Shown here piece after piece: positions 11,040-21,330 of a DNA stretch of 64,000 bases. Origin of the DNA: Aradus depressus (lineage: Eukaryota > Arthropoda > Insecta > Hemiptera > Aradidae); the NCBI GenBank assembly GCA_963662175.1, contig OY759224.1, forward strand, positions 9,226,550 to 9,290,549. Direction: 5' to 3'. The position numbers were made by a program, and so were the translations under genes. Below the pieces are notes generated by a model, which was not told the DNA's origin, did not search any database, and worked only from the letters and a program-made list of their open reading frames with translations. Each line of letters begins with the position of its first letter. Position 1 is the stretch's first letter.

Positions 11040-11345
11040 ACATCTGTTACTGAGCTCGAAATTTCATATGTAAATTCAAAACCCCATAAGGACGGCACTT
11101 ACGAATTTTCAGAGGAATGGCCGAAGGGAAGGGGGAAGGGGACAAAGTAAGGTGGCTCACAAAAACACCAATAACTGTTGACGTAATGAATGTATCGATA
11201 AGAAATTTCATATTTAAATTCAAAACTCCATAATAATTTCAGTGAAATCGGCCGAAGGTAAGGGAGATTCAGGGGAGGAGTGCTGATGTAATGAATTTAT
11301 CGACACAAAATTTATTATGAGGATACAGAAGCCAATGTGTGAGTC
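11040..11345 (+). repeat. F1 repeat copy
   Basis: Three subrepeats: CGAAATTTCATATGTAAATT; ATGTATCGATAAGAAATTTC; and TTATCGACACAAAATTTATT. The blocks TGGCCGAAGGGAAGGGGGAA and AATCGGCCGAAGGTAAGGGA lie between them. It ends where LINE-derived DNA begins. Confidence 0.65.
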
Positions 11346-11363
11346 AAACATTCAGAGAAAAAA

Positions 11364-11552
11364 ACCACATGCAGACAGTCGAAGATGTGGGTAGTCTAAG
11401 GTAATGAAGGATGGGATCCTGAATCTCAAAAGGAACGAACTGGAGTTTTTACAGGACACGATCTATACACTGTAGGAGTCAAGGACAGTCCCATCTGTGA
11501 CAGATGAGGAGTAGAAGACGAGATGGCAGCACACTTCCTGGGCTATGCTTAA
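11364..11552 (+). pseudogene. RNase H LINE C-terminus, degraded fragment
   Basis: This fragment resembles the piece at 11,753-11,970, the C-terminal region of the same LINE: the ACATGCAGACAGTCGAAGAT start, the ACACTGTAGGAGTCAAGGAC block and the GCAGCACACTTCCTGGGC block all recur. It has internal deletions and a TGA in the region that would encode the CysXXCys motif. It lies immediately 5' of a longer fragment of the same family, so the order here is C-terminus then RNase H. That is the reverse of an intact element and implies two insertions or a duplication. Confidence 0.6.
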
Positions 11553-12185
11553 AAATTAACCCAGGAAACCGCAAGAAGGTTGGTCTCTACTGGGTTCCCG
11601 GACACTCGGGGATCCAAGGAAACGAAGAGGCAGACCGACTAGCCAAGGAAGGTTCAAGTAAGCCTTTTATGGGGCCAGAGCCGGTGCTGGGAATATCTCG
11701 GGAGACATACCGAACCCGGATTAAAGAGTGGACGTACATGGAGAGAAAATACCACATGCAGACAGTCGAAGATGTTCCTGGGAGGGGAGTCCAAGGTGTC
11801 GAAGGAAGGGATCCTGAACCTCACAAGGAACGAGCTTCGGCAACTAACTGGAGTTCACATAGGACACGGTCCGTTCAATAGACACCTACACACTGTAGGA
11901 GTCAAGGATGGTCCTACCTGTGATAGATGTGGGGAAGAAGACGAGACGGCGGCACACTTCCTGGGCACACTGCTCGGGATATGCACGTAGGAGATTCCGC
12001 GTCTTTGGTGAAGATGTAATCGCAGAGGAGGACTTTAGAAGATTGGACTATGAGAGCGGTCTCAGGTTCATTAAGGAAACTGGGAGACATACAGGTAACA
12101 AACTAAGGTGGATGCCCTGCGCTTCCAGGGAAAGGATAAGAGCATTGGATGCTTAGGTCCCTAGGTGTAAAACACCATCCCACTA
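11553..12185 (+). pseudogene. LINE ORF2 3' end: RNase H plus C-terminal zinc motif
   Basis: The reading in 11,574-11,770 gives the end of an RNase H domain, with YWVPGHSGIQGNEEADRLAK containing the GHSGxxGNExAD signature. The frame then shifts near 11,770 (MFLGGES reading) and again near 11,960-11,970. The C-terminal piece reads CDRCGEEDETAAHFLG, a CX2C-X8-H-type motif common after the RT of I/R1-group LINEs, then FRVFGEDVIAEEDFRRLDYE. It ends in a short 3' tail with TAGGTGTAAAACACC and TATTATTATT. A more intact relative lies on the minus strand at 24,446-25,805. The element is dead: two frameshifts, 5' truncation and no RT. RNase H use suggests the I or a related clade, but the clade is not settled. 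Confidence 0.75.
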
Positions 12186-12212
12186 TATATATTATTATTT
12201 AATTCAAAGAAT

Positions 12213-12250
12213 AATTCGTGTTGGGACAGTACACCGGTGATTCACAACGA
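12213..12250 (+). repeat. F1 terminal fragment
   Basis: AATTCGTGTTGGGACAGTAC followed by ACCGGTGATTCAC matches the F1 right end (normally CTGGGGAAGTAC then CCGGTGATTCACC). Confidence 0.45.
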
Positions 12251-13229
12251 CGTAAGCCTTCCCTATTCTTCGTTTTGAAAGTGTGCGCGACGGGGAAATG
12301 CATTCAACAGAATTCATTCTATGGTGCACTATTTTGAACTACTTCTCCATGACTGCATCTTCATAATAGAAGGAACTGTACGTATTTAATATGTTATATG
12401 AAAGGGAGAGCTGGGCTTGGAGTACAGATATATAAGGAGCGAGTTTAGTTGGAGGAAGTTGATGCGTAAACAGGGACCAAGCCAGTTAGTGAATACCAGC
12501 TTCGTATCTGATGGCTTCCATTGTCTTCTAGTCAATAGAATATAGGACCAGTGACGAGGCAAGAGTCGAAAGTATTAAATTTTTATTAGAAGATAGATAA
12601 ATAGATTCACTATTTATCTTATACACAAGAATAAGTAGTGTACTTACTGTCAACTATCGCTTCAGTTTGTACTGACATTGTTGGCTTGATGTGAAACTAA
12701 ATGAAAAGTGACAACGTGTTGTCTGATAAAGCGATATCTCCACCATTAATTTGCTAAACTTTGGCAAACACCGAATGTGTGGGGCAAGGACCGACGATGC
12801 AGGAGGCAGTTGCTCGTCTCCTTTGATGTGGCAAAAAAGACCGACAAACTACGGGAATAGCGAGCACCCGAATGTTTGTGTAAGCATTGGCAAGCGACAC
12901 CGCATGTCTGGAGCCGGCTTTATGGAACCATGTAAGTAAATACATATAAACCAGTTCACAATCAGAATATTTCGTTTTCTCTGAGTGAGATGGATGGTAA
13001 AATATTAATAGTCGTCTGACTGTGGTTAGAGTTCCTGTGACCTATGGCGTGACTGTCATCAGGGAGGGGGAGCTCGTAAAGACAGCCGAACTAACAGATA
13101 CATCAGGGCACATCTAACAAGTCACTGAGGACAGGTTACCTGCTTCAATCCCAAGTATAGAATTTATATTTGAAACATTAATGGTCACTCGAAAAATTTA
13201 AATATAGTCAAGAGTACGATACCAGGAAT
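12251..13229. other. No gene recognised
   Basis: Overlapping short open frames at 12,751-12,945 on both strands have no domain. No repeat partner was found inside the window. Confidence 0.35.
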
Positions 13230-13400
13230 AAAGAAGAATTTCGAACAACTAAACATTGTTCGTCTCTTTTTGAAAAAAAGTATAACTCATAAAGGAATTA
13301 CTTTCTCCAGGTCTTGAAAACAATAGAGAAAAATAAAAATAAAATTAAAAATCTTTATGTTAGAGGAAATCCTCTCTCTGCAAAAAAAAAACAGAATTTT
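13230..13400 (-). repeat. F2 repeat copy
   Basis: The minus-strand copy of a second unclassified repeat shares TTTATGAGTTATACTTTTTT, AAAAAGAGACG and the TTTTCAAGACCTGGAGAAAG block with 38,105-38,345 and 60,309-60,475. Confidence 0.55.
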
Positions 13401-13447
13401 TCTAAATGTTCGAAAAAATAAATAAATAAAATAACCATCAAATGTAA

Positions 13448-13656
13448 GGGGGCCATGGTGGCCGTGCGGGCTAGAGCGTAGGGCTTTGGGCGCATGGTCT
13501 CACCATGGTTTGCGGGTTTGAATTCCGTCCGGGAGTGAGTTTAATTTCATATATAGAACTCCCTCCCGGGGCCATGGATGAAGTAAATCCCTTGATAACA
13601 AACACATTGACTTGACTAATATGCACCGTATATAAAGCCAAAAAAAAAAAAAAAAA
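13448..13656 (+). repeat. Second tRNA-like SINE (family S2)
   Basis: Starts GGGGGCCATGGTGGCCGTGC and has A-box-like GTGGCCGTGCGGGCTAGAGC and B-box-like GGTTTGAATTCC at about 13,514-13,525, so it has Pol III promoter spacing. A body with GAACTCCCTCCCGGGGCCAT follows and it ends in a 17-nt A-run after AAAGCC. A related 3' end occurs at 57,488-57,530. It differs from S1 in head, body and tail. Confidence 0.7.
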
Positions 13657-13667
13657 TTATTTTACTA

Positions 13668-14160
13668 GCAGAGGTTCTCCACTAATATCCAAGTTCTATA
13701 GTAATTATTTTTTTATAATGTTTCTATTACTAGCATTAATTTTAATTAATTAGTATTATTTACTATTTACTTTATTGTTATTTTTAATTAATTAATTATT
13801 ATATCCCAGTCTTTGTAACCTAAAGAAAGGGCGATATTACTGCCCCAAAATATCGTCTTGAAAGAAATATAAACATAACAATTTTTAAATTTAAGTTAAA
13901 TAGTATCTATTGTAGGGTACAATAGATATCTACTATTTAATTTAAATTTTAAATTTTTTATATTTATATTTTACAACGATATTTTGGGGCAGTAATATCC
14001 CCTTTCTTTAGGTTACAAAGACTGAAATATAATATTTAATTAATTAACAAATAACAATAAAGTAAATAGTAAATACCTAATAACATTAATGACAGTAATA
14101 AAAACATTAAACAAAAATAATTACTGTAGAACTTATAGGATAGTTGTGGAGAACCTCTGC
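13668..14160. mobile_element. 493-bp hairpin element
   Basis: GCAGAGGTTCTCCAC at the left end is inverted as GTGGAGAACCTCTGC at the right end. Arms of about 240 bp pair almost throughout, including CCTAAAGAAAGGG / CCCTTTCTTTAGG and CCCCAAAATATCGT / ACGATATTTTGGGG. They meet at TATTGTA-GGG-TACAATA near 13,914. There is no coding capacity and the target duplication is unclear. This is a foldback-type MITE of unassigned superfamily. Confidence 0.8.
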
Positions 14161-14193
14161 CAAGATAATAAAAGTTTGTAATAAAATTATTTA

Positions 14194-14362
14194 TGAGGTA
14201 GAGTGCTTGCTTATTGAGCTCAAGATCGCGGGTTCGAAACGGCCCTAAGGTTCTTTATCTGGGAGGTAAAAATACTTTGAGCACACCATCCTTCGGATGG
14301 AACGTTAAGCAATGTCCCGAGCCTGTATGATGTCAGATACTCGTTATAAATCCCTACCCAGG
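14194..14362 (+). repeat. S1 SINE, 5' half
   Basis: Has a truncated head (GGTAGAGTGCTTGCTTATTG), GGGTTCGAAAC, CTTCGGATGGAACGTTAAGC and GTCCCGAGCCTGTATGATGT. It stops at the CCCTACCC point of the family. Confidence 0.7.
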
Positions 14363-14377
14363 TATTAGCAATGTTTA

Positions 14378-14381
<4 letters not shown>

Positions 14382-14437
<56 letters not shown>

Positions 14438-14452
14438 TTATTTATTTATTTT
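14382..14452 (+). repeat. (AT)n then (TTTA)n microsatellite
   Basis: About 25 AT dinucleotides followed by about five TTTA units. Confidence 0.95.
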
Positions 14453-14518
14453 AGTTATTTAAATAATGCCTCGCCTTTGTTTTTTTTTTGATAATTTTTA
14501 TAATAGTTTAAGCCTCCG

Positions 14519-14723
14519 GCTTTTGCCATCGTCCAAAATTTCATCAAGAGAACCGGGAAGACTCCCCTCGAAGATCCTAGCTTTAATAACGCTTCAACGC
14601 TTTGCTATTCTGTTCAGCCAGCGTGTGTCAGATAGCTCTGGGTTCATCTCTTAGGTGTGATAATTTGTGGAAGATCTTTTTTCGCTTCTGGTTTTTTGCC
14701 ATTGTCCAAAATTTCATCAAGAG
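14519..14723 (+). repeat. Direct repeat pair 173 bp apart
   Basis: TTGCCATCGTCCAAAATTTC at 14,523 and TTGCCATTGTCCAAAATTTC at 14,696 are both followed by ATCAAGAG. This is a short local duplication of unknown origin. Confidence 0.6.
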
Positions 14724-15150
14724 TAATAAAGCCCTCCCCTCCCTTCCTGAGAGAGAGCTAATTTTAAATATTGTGAGTGAAGGGCTGCTTCCGCAATGGT
14801 GCCTCTGAAAGCGCTGAGAGCTCGACAATGGCCAACTCGGCGCGGTTCCTTCTCTAATCCAGATCCGTTGATCCCCTCTCTCCAGGTGTTTTGGCGGGTG
14901 ACTCTTCCCGCGCCCGCCATTGTCACTCACTCCCACTCCCGCCCAAATCCTCCCGCTGGATTTACACAATACCTTCCCCACTTCCCTGCATATCACACCG
15001 CTCCTTTATTACTTACACAACTCCAGAGCGGCCTATCTACCTAATCCCATCATAACGTTCCCATGATGTAGTGGGCTCGCTGGATCCTCTTTACCCCTTC
15101 TTAAAATCCTTTTTTACAGAATGAGGTGCTGTAAATATTTCTTGAGTATA
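14724..15150. other. GC-richer stretch, no gene recognised
   Basis: Composition is clearly less AT-rich than its surroundings (14,780-15,000), with open frames on both strands, the longest being 122 codons on the minus strand at 14,628-14,996. None shows a domain I recognise. It could be a fragment of an unrecognised element. Confidence 0.3.
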
Positions 15151-15548
15151 GGTTTAGATTTAGGTTTTATGATTCATGCCCGGGCTTTAACTACGAAGTC
15201 ATATCGCCTACTACAAGAGTGCTCTTTCGTCACTCTGGTGGACATGGACCCGACTCTACTGTGGGAGTCCTACATTTTGCCTACCCTAAATTTTTATTCA
15301 CCTAGGGTAGGGGTCTTTAACGAGAACCTGACATCGTACAGGCCGGGGGGCATGTCATAAAACCTATATATATAGTCTTTAATCGTACAGGCTCGTGACC
15401 ATCGCTTAACGTCCCATCCGAAGGACGGCGTGCTTAAGTTCATTTTACCTCCCAGATAAAATAAAATAAGGGCCTCGGTCGGGTTTCGAACCCACGTTCT
15501 TGAGCTCAGAAGGCAAACACGCATACCACTGAGCTACCGGCGCCCTCT
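15151..15548 (-). repeat. S1 SINE with internal SINE-tail insertion
   Basis: A full minus-strand copy with the head at 15,485-15,545. In the middle, near 15,343-15,388, an extra stretch repeats the family's own 3' tail form (GGCATGTCATAAAACC) and then repeats CGTACAGGCTCG. It looks like a template-switch or a nested tail fragment. Confidence 0.8.
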
Positions 15549-15608
15549 TCTTAAGTATATATTAATTTTTATTATTTAAAATTTCACAAAATATATTTTT
15601 TGAACGCG

Positions 15609-15771
15609 CTGGGATTTCAAGAGTATGCGTGCTTGCTTACTGAGCTCAAGATCGCGGGTTCGAAACCCAGCCGAGGCCCTCAGGAGTTAAAATAAGATTA
15701 AACGCGCCGTCCTTCGGATGGGACGGTAAGCGATGGTCCCGAGCCTGTATGATGTCAGGTACTCGTAATTT
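15609..15771 (+). repeat. S1 SINE, 5' half
   Basis: Has head GTATGCGTGCTTGCTTACTG, B-box GGGTTCGAAACCC, CTTCGGATGGGACGGTAAGC, and stops after CAGGTACTCG. There is no 3' body. Confidence 0.75.
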
Positions 15772-15814
15772 AAGATAAATAGTATCTATTGTATTAATTA
15801 ATATGAGGAATTTT

Positions 15815-16085
15815 GAGGTCGCCGGTAGCTCAGAGGTAGCATACTTGCTGACTGAGCTCAAGATCGCGGGTTCGAAACCCGGCCAAGGCCCATAGGTTTT
15901 TATCTGGTATTTGAATAATCGTTGAGCACGTCGTTCTTAGGTAGGACTTTAAGCGATGATCCCGAGCCTGTAGGATGTTAGGTACTCGTTAAAGACCCTT
16001 ATCCTAGGTCAATAAAAATTTAGGGCATGCATAATTTAGGATGTTATAATTAAAGCCCTGGCATGAGTCACAATAACTAACTAAT
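15815..16085 (+). repeat. S1 SINE, diverged, AATAACTAAC tail type
   Basis: Head GAGGTCGCCGGTAGCTCAGA, B-box GGTTCGAAACCC, a degraded middle, a deletion of the CTCTGGTAGTAGG region, then GCATGAGTCACAATAACTAAC-type tail. Confidence 0.75.
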
Positions 16086-17322
16086 ATATTGTAATGATTC
16101 TTGCATATGGTAAAATATAATTATATTCTTTTTTTAAAATTAGCTCCACGTTGTTGCGCCATTGTAATAATTCTTATTCTCTTAAAATTTACTATTGTAA
16201 TTTTGAATAATTAAATGGATGGTGAATTCTTTTAATAAAAAATGTTTTCATGGAATAAGATTTAATATTTATACCTTTTGTTTTTACACCTTAACATAGA
16301 TCGGTAGACAATGATAATATAACATTTATTTTTTTTATCCACTCACATTTTTCTATCTATCCTCCAATCCTCCGCTGCTCTTCTCAGTACATCATAGGCT
16401 CATAGATTCTTCCATCAATCTGCCCATTTCCAGAACTCCAGACTTCCAACTCCACAAAGAATCTTCACTACTCCAGTCAACTCTCTATCATCCGTTCACT
16501 TGCACTCTCCCGAAAAAAAAAAAAACCGTCCACTTACAGTCTCTCTCTCCAACCACCAAATTCCAACAACCTTCCTGCTTCACTCTCTATCTGCAACCGC
16601 TCAACGCCTTCCCCCTCCTTCCACTGCTCTCTCTCTCTTCCCCCACCCTTCTTGAGTGAATATCATATATGATGATATATCCTTATTTATAAAATACCCC
16701 CCCCCCCCCCCCCCCCCTTTTCTACATGTTACAATATATTTCTAAATCTTGCTATTGATATTATCTATGACAGACTTCCTTATTTCTGAGTATACTATAT
16801 ATAAATAAATAACCCACTGTTTATTTCAAGGCTTGCTAACAGGTCCACTCTCAGGCAACTGTAGCAGGGGGCTGAGTCTCAAACAGAGAGAGGGATTAGC
16901 CGTGTGTTTACATTACGTTCTGTCAACAAACGTTGTTAACTAAACACCCACACTGCGGTATATAACTTTTTATTAACTATTTACAAATAGAGTACTTTTA
17001 ATGACCCGACCAGTCCAAAAGAAAGTGGTTATTTTATTATTTTTTTTTCACAATTTATTTTCCGTTTCTGAATTGAGTTTTTTTTTTTTTTTTTTTTTTT
17101 TCTGAGAATGATACCCAGTGGTAGGTCCTCGGGACAAAAATTTATATTAATTATGAGGACAAGAAAAAAAAAAATAAATAAATTAACAAGAAAAAAATAA
17201 ATAAATAATAATAATTATAAATAACAAGGAATTGAAAGACAATTATGATGGATGGGTAAGAGAGATGATAAAAGTGAAGGAAACTAATGTAAAAAATAAA
17301 AAATATTAAGAACGAATAGGAT
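16086..17322. other. Low-complexity region without gene
   Basis: AT-rich to 16,340, then a pyrimidine-rich segment (about 16,345-16,660) dominated by CTCT, CCTCC and CACTC. A run of 21 C follows at 16,697-16,717, then a T-run at 17,079-17,101. No coding feature is seen. Confidence 0.5.
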
Positions 17323-17685
17323 TCAAGGTGGCAGTAAGTCGCGGTTCCATCTTCTCTTCAACCTTCATGGGAGGTTTTGTGGTAAGTGTTGTGAAGATAA
17401 AGTACGTATTTCTGGGTTTGTATGTGTGTAAAGTTTTCTAAAAAAACGTATGTAAGTAGTTTGTATTGTGTCGGGTACTGTGTGTATCATAAGCTCGTTA
17501 TAAAGTGTTCTGTTGTTTATGTTTGGGGGGCACTGTGTTATCAGTCTGAGGGTTTTTGACTGAAACCTGAATTCGTTTGATGTTGGATGTTTTTGCTGAA
17601 CCGAATATCTGTGATCCTTGTGTCTAAGTAAGTAAGTGTAACAGTTCCATTTTTGTGTCATGTCTAATTTTGATCGTCTATTTAG
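17323..17685 (-). pseudogene. Jockey ORF2 C-terminal fragment
   Basis: Reads RRSKLDMTQKW after the RTE junction. It then needs a frameshift near 17,590-17,560, since one frame gives IFGSAKTSNIKRIQ and another gives FQSKTLRLITQCPP. A stop at 17,365 is followed in frame by RLKRRWNRDLL, the conserved Jockey C-terminal ending, up to a stop at about 17,323. In Jockey elements this region follows the RT thumb. It is non-functional: a frameshift and a premature stop. Confidence 0.75.
17679..17685. repeat. RTE target-site duplication, left (TATTTAG)
   Basis: TATTTAG at 17,679-17,685 recurs at 20,917-20,923 just after the (ATT)n tail. Removing one copy plus the RTE restores the Jockey reading LLNRRSKLD. 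Confidence 0.85.
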
Positions 17686-20600
17686 AAAAAGATTCTACGA
17701 ACCAAGCAACTCACTCAGCGCAGACCCCAAAAAGAAACAAAGTCTTGCAGGATGCTATGGTTCCGAAGAATAGAAACAAGACACTAGAACATTCTTTTAG
17801 AGATCGCTCAAATTCATTTGGGAGTCTAACTGCAAAACCCAACAACAACAAGTTCACCGAAATCGATAAATGACAAGCAAAGGAAACTAAACCCAGGAAC
17901 TCACATCCCCCAGAAAGGCCGGTCACCGAGGGGGATCACGACTTTCACCTCCCATACACAGCAACAACAAAGAAAACAACAAACCAAAACCACCCCAAAA
18001 ATCAGAAGTTAATTGAAATAGCAACACTAAATGTTAGAACTCTACTTTCAGAATGGAGAATAGAAGAAATGGAGAAGGCACTCTCAAAAACCAACATCAA
18101 AATTCTAGGAATGGCAGAAGTTAGAAGGAAAGGAGAAAAAATAGTTTCAAGAAAAAATGCATACAGTCTTCTATCTTTTGGAAATGAAAATGGCACGATA
18201 GGAATTGGTTTCATGACACATGATGACCTCAAAAAAAGACATTGAAGAATTTCAGGGAATATCAGACAGAATTGGTATGCTTGTTATAAAAATTGGAAAA
18301 AATAAAAAAATGACTATAATCCAAGTGTACGCTCCCACCACTACGTCAAGTGAAGAAGATAGCGACAACTTCTATAACCAACTAAGAGACACAATAAATA
18401 AAATAACTGTGAATAACAGAAACTTACTAGTGGTTATGGGAGACATGAACTCTCAGGTAGGGAAAAGGGAACCCGAAGAAAATCATGTGATGGGCCCTTA
18501 CGGATATGGGAAGCGTAATGAAAGAGGAAGGAAGATGATAGCATTCTGCCAAGAATTAAATCTTAAGATTATAAACTCCCTTTTCAAAAAACGTGCAGGG
18601 AAGAGGTGGACCTGGCTGTCTCCAAATGGCAAGCATAGAAATGAAATAGATTTTGTAATATCCCCCAACCCATCAATATTTCAAAATGTAGAAGCAACCG
18701 GCCATTTTTCTTTCCAAACGGACCATAGACTACTAAGAGCCATTATATCAATTCCGAAACGTCCCTATAAACAAAATAAGACCTACTTCCCGAAACCATC
18801 TCAAATGCATGAACAAACGTATGTAGAAGAAATAAGGAAGGGAATAGAAGACATCGAAAACATAGAAGCAGACGAACAGGAATTTTATGATCAAATAGAA
18901 AATATGATTCTAAAAAGTGCGAGGAAGGCAGCTATACCAGAGGCCAGAAGGGAGGGAAAACTAAGTAGAGAGACGCTCGAGATGATTAAGGAAAGGGAGA
19001 AGCTAAAAATAAAAAGGAACAAAACGGCGGTAGAAAAGGTAGAGTACAATAGCATCTGTAAGAAGGTCAAATATCATATAAGGAAGGACGTTGAGGAAAA
19101 TGACCACCGAGTGGTAGAAGAGGTAATCCAGAGGAGCGTGGGAGTAAAGAAGGCCAAGAAGATGCTGGCACCTGGAAGGTCCTGGATCACAGGTCTACAG
19201 GGAAAAGATGGAGTCACAAGAAGAAAACGGGAAGACATTCTGGAGGTAGCCACAAAATTCTACACGCAACTTTACAGAAGCGAACACTCTCACTCCTGGA
19301 AATGCAGCTCAACTCCAACTAAGGAAGAAATATTTCCGGACTTTCTGGAGGAAGAAATAATGTTAATAACAAAAGCACTGAAAACAGAAAAAGCACCGGG
19401 ACGAGATAAAATCTTCAACGAACTATTAAAAATACCAAAAGAAGATATGGTACCTCTTATGACCCAACTTTTTAACAAGGTAAAAAACAGCGGAAAGATA
19501 CCAAGACAGTGGTGGTTTTCTGACATAATACTGTTACATAAAAAAGGAAATATTTCAGATCTAAAAAATTACAGGCCAATTAGCTTGACGCCAGCTATAG
19601 GAAAAACATTTTCAAAAGCCCTTCAGATGAGATTAAAACCAACTCTTTTAGAAAACCAACCACCTGAGCAAGCCGGATTTCGAAAAGGCTACTCCACCAT
19701 AGACAACCTTCACTCAGTGAACCAGCTCATCGAGAAATGTAAGGAATACCAAAAAGATATCTACATGGCCTTCATCGACTACTCAAAGGCCTTTGACTCA
19801 GTCAACCACAAGTTTCTCTTTAGAAGTCTGGAGCGGCAAGGGGTGAACCACAAAATGATAGAAATAATAAGAAACTGGTATCTGAACAGCAAATCTAGAG
19901 TAACCCTAGAAATGCCAGGTCCGGACTTTCAGTTGGGAAGAGGAGTAAAACAAGGGGACCCTCTGTCCCCGGATCTATTCAACTGCATACTGGAGCAAGT
20001 ATACCGAGATGTCAACTGGGAAAAATACGGAGTCAATATTAATGGAACGAAAATTACCAACTTACGATTTGCTGATGACGTCGTTATTTTTGCTAATACC
20101 CCAGAGGAGCTATCGAGTATGCTGAGTGAGCTGAATGATGCTGGGAAAAAGGCAGGACTTGAGATAAACTTCCAAAAAACAGTCATTCTGGCAAATGGGA
20201 AAACGGAAGAAATAAGTCTGGACGGGAAGAAGTTAAACTGGGTTGAAGAAGCCGTTTACCTAGGACAACTACTTTCATTCAAGAATGGCCTAAAAAAGGA
20301 ATTAAATCGGCGAATCGCACTTGGATGGAAGAAATATTGGTCCTACAAATATATCTTCAAAAGCAGAATGGCCATGGACCTGAAGAAAAAGGTGTTCGAC
20401 TGCTGCATCACTCCTTGTCTAACGTACGGATCCCAAACCTGGGCTCTCTCCCAAGATGTGCTGAGGAGCTTAGAGGTTACTCAAAGAGCAATGGAGAGAA
20501 GCATGCTGGGAATTAAGAAAAAGGATAAAATACGGAACTCCGAAATAAGAAAAAAGACAGGAGTACGGGACGTGAAGGAAGTGGTGCTGCAACAAAAGTG

Positions 20601-20886
20601 GAAATGGGCAGGACATGTGGCGAGGATGGAAGAAGGAAGATGGGCCAAGAGGATGACAGAGTGGTACCCGATATACCTGAAGAGAAGAAGAGGAAGACAA
20701 CTGGTGCGGTGGCGGGACGATCTGGACAGGACAGTGGGAAGTCTCTGGCACAGGTCGGCCTGGGACAGGAGTGCATGGAAGAAAATGGGAGAGGCCTATG
20801 CCCAAAGATGGGCCTAGTTTCCAATTTATATAAATATCTAGAAATACTATTGTTATACTATTATACTAAAGAAGAAATAAAAAGGC

Positions 20887-20916
<30 letters not shown>
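17686..20916 (+). mobile_element. RTE-clade non-LTR retrotransposon, near full length
   Basis: A 3.2-kb element bounded by a 7-bp TATTTAG duplication. It has one long ORF (APE-type endonuclease then reverse transcriptase), a short 3' UTR and an (ATT)n tail of about 13 units instead of poly(A). The single ORF, 3.2-kb size and microsatellite tail are typical of the RTE clade. It is inserted in sense-plus orientation into a minus-strand Jockey remnant. Confidence 0.9.
17757..20817 (+). pseudogene. RTE endonuclease-reverse transcriptase, two lesions
   Basis: The protein would nick target DNA and copy the element's RNA there. The first Met is at 17,757; frame continues to a TGA at 17,871-17,873, then on through HDFHLPYTATTKK and IATLNVRTLL, the endonuclease start, to a run of seven A at about 18,233-18,239. 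The frame shifts there by one base. From 18,220 to 20,817 a second frame is open for 865 codons. Endonuclease motifs seen: MAEVRRKG (Glu), IIQVYAPT, VMGDMNSQVG, NEIDFVI, QTDHRLL. Reverse transcriptase motifs seen: NYRPISLTPAIGK, FIDYSKAFDSVNH, RGVKQGDPLSPDLF, LRFADDVVIFA with the catalytic Asp pair intact, YLGQLL. The C-terminal part has RAMERSMLGIKKKDKIRN and WKWAGHVARMEEGRW, typical of RTE. One stop and one homopolymer shift are the only lesions I see, so the copy is young or the shift is a sequencing error. Confidence 0.92.
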
Positions 20917-20920
<4 letters not shown>

Positions 20921-20923
20921 TAG

Positions 20924-21155
20924 AAGTCCGTAGAGTATTTTGAGTCGACGGATCAGCGTGTTTCGTGTGAGACGTGTGTGAGGGTTCCATATCAGTCTTC
21001 GATCTAATGTCAGTCCTATGTATCGTACAGTATGAGTTTGAGGGAGGGGCTTGTCGTAGATGAAAACGGGGGGGCATGTTTCTCGTCGAAGTGTAAATGT
21101 GATGTGCTGTGATTTTTCTGTATTAAGTTTTATTTTCCATGTGTTGAGCACCAGT
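20924..21155 (-). pseudogene. Jockey ORF2 fragment, RT thumb region
   Basis: The minus-strand frame reads VLNTWKIKLNTEKSQHITFT, then CPPVFIYDKPLPQTHTVRYI, then GLTLDRRLIWNPHTRLTRN and ILYGLLN up to the RTE junction. Jockey RTs have this Trp-x-Ile-x-hydrophobic-Asn-x-x-Lys-Ser block just after the YxDD motif. The YxDD part itself is missing: upstream, 21,157 onward is F2 repeat sequence. The Asn run of the computed frame past 20,923 is the RTE (ATT)n tail and not protein. Confidence 0.8.
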
Positions 21156-21156
21156 T

Positions 21157-21330
21157 CTCTAACATAAAGATTTTTAGTTGAATTTGACATTTAAAAAAAA
21201 ATAGTATCTATTGCTTTCAAGAAATTGGGAGAATGGTATTAAAATATTTAATTCCATTTTGATTTATAGTTGAGTTATTCAAAATTCTTCTTTGTAAGAT
21301 GATTTCTTATAGTAATCCGCTAAAAGTTAT
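21157..21330 (+). repeat. F2 repeat copy, partial
   Basis: Shares TAACATAAAGATTTTTAGTTG, ATCTATTGCTTTCAAGAA and the GTTATTCAAAATTCTTCTTT block with the F2 copies at 38,105 and 60,309. It abuts the truncated end of the Jockey fragment. Confidence 0.5.

Larger units (their letters stand above)
17323..21155 (-). mobile_element. Jockey-clade LINE, 5'-truncated, split by RTE
   Basis: Two minus-strand pieces (20,924-21,155 and 17,323-17,685) read continuously as the late RT and C-terminal region of a Jockey-type ORF2. The sense order is LNTWKIKLNTEKS, CPPVFIYDKPLP, YIGLTLDRRLIW, then LKILYGLLN at the break, RRSKLD after it, and FQSKTLRLITQCPP. The RTE element of 17,686-20,916 interrupts it between two codons. 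Only the end of the element remains, with no endonuclease and no YxDD. Confidence 0.85.

Noticed and set aside
19290..20824. Minus-strand frames under the RTE ORF
   Set aside because: They are antisense shadows of the strongly supported RTE reading.
20881..20923. Asn-rich protein end in minus-strand frames
   Set aside because: The Asn run is translation of the RTE (ATT)n tail.
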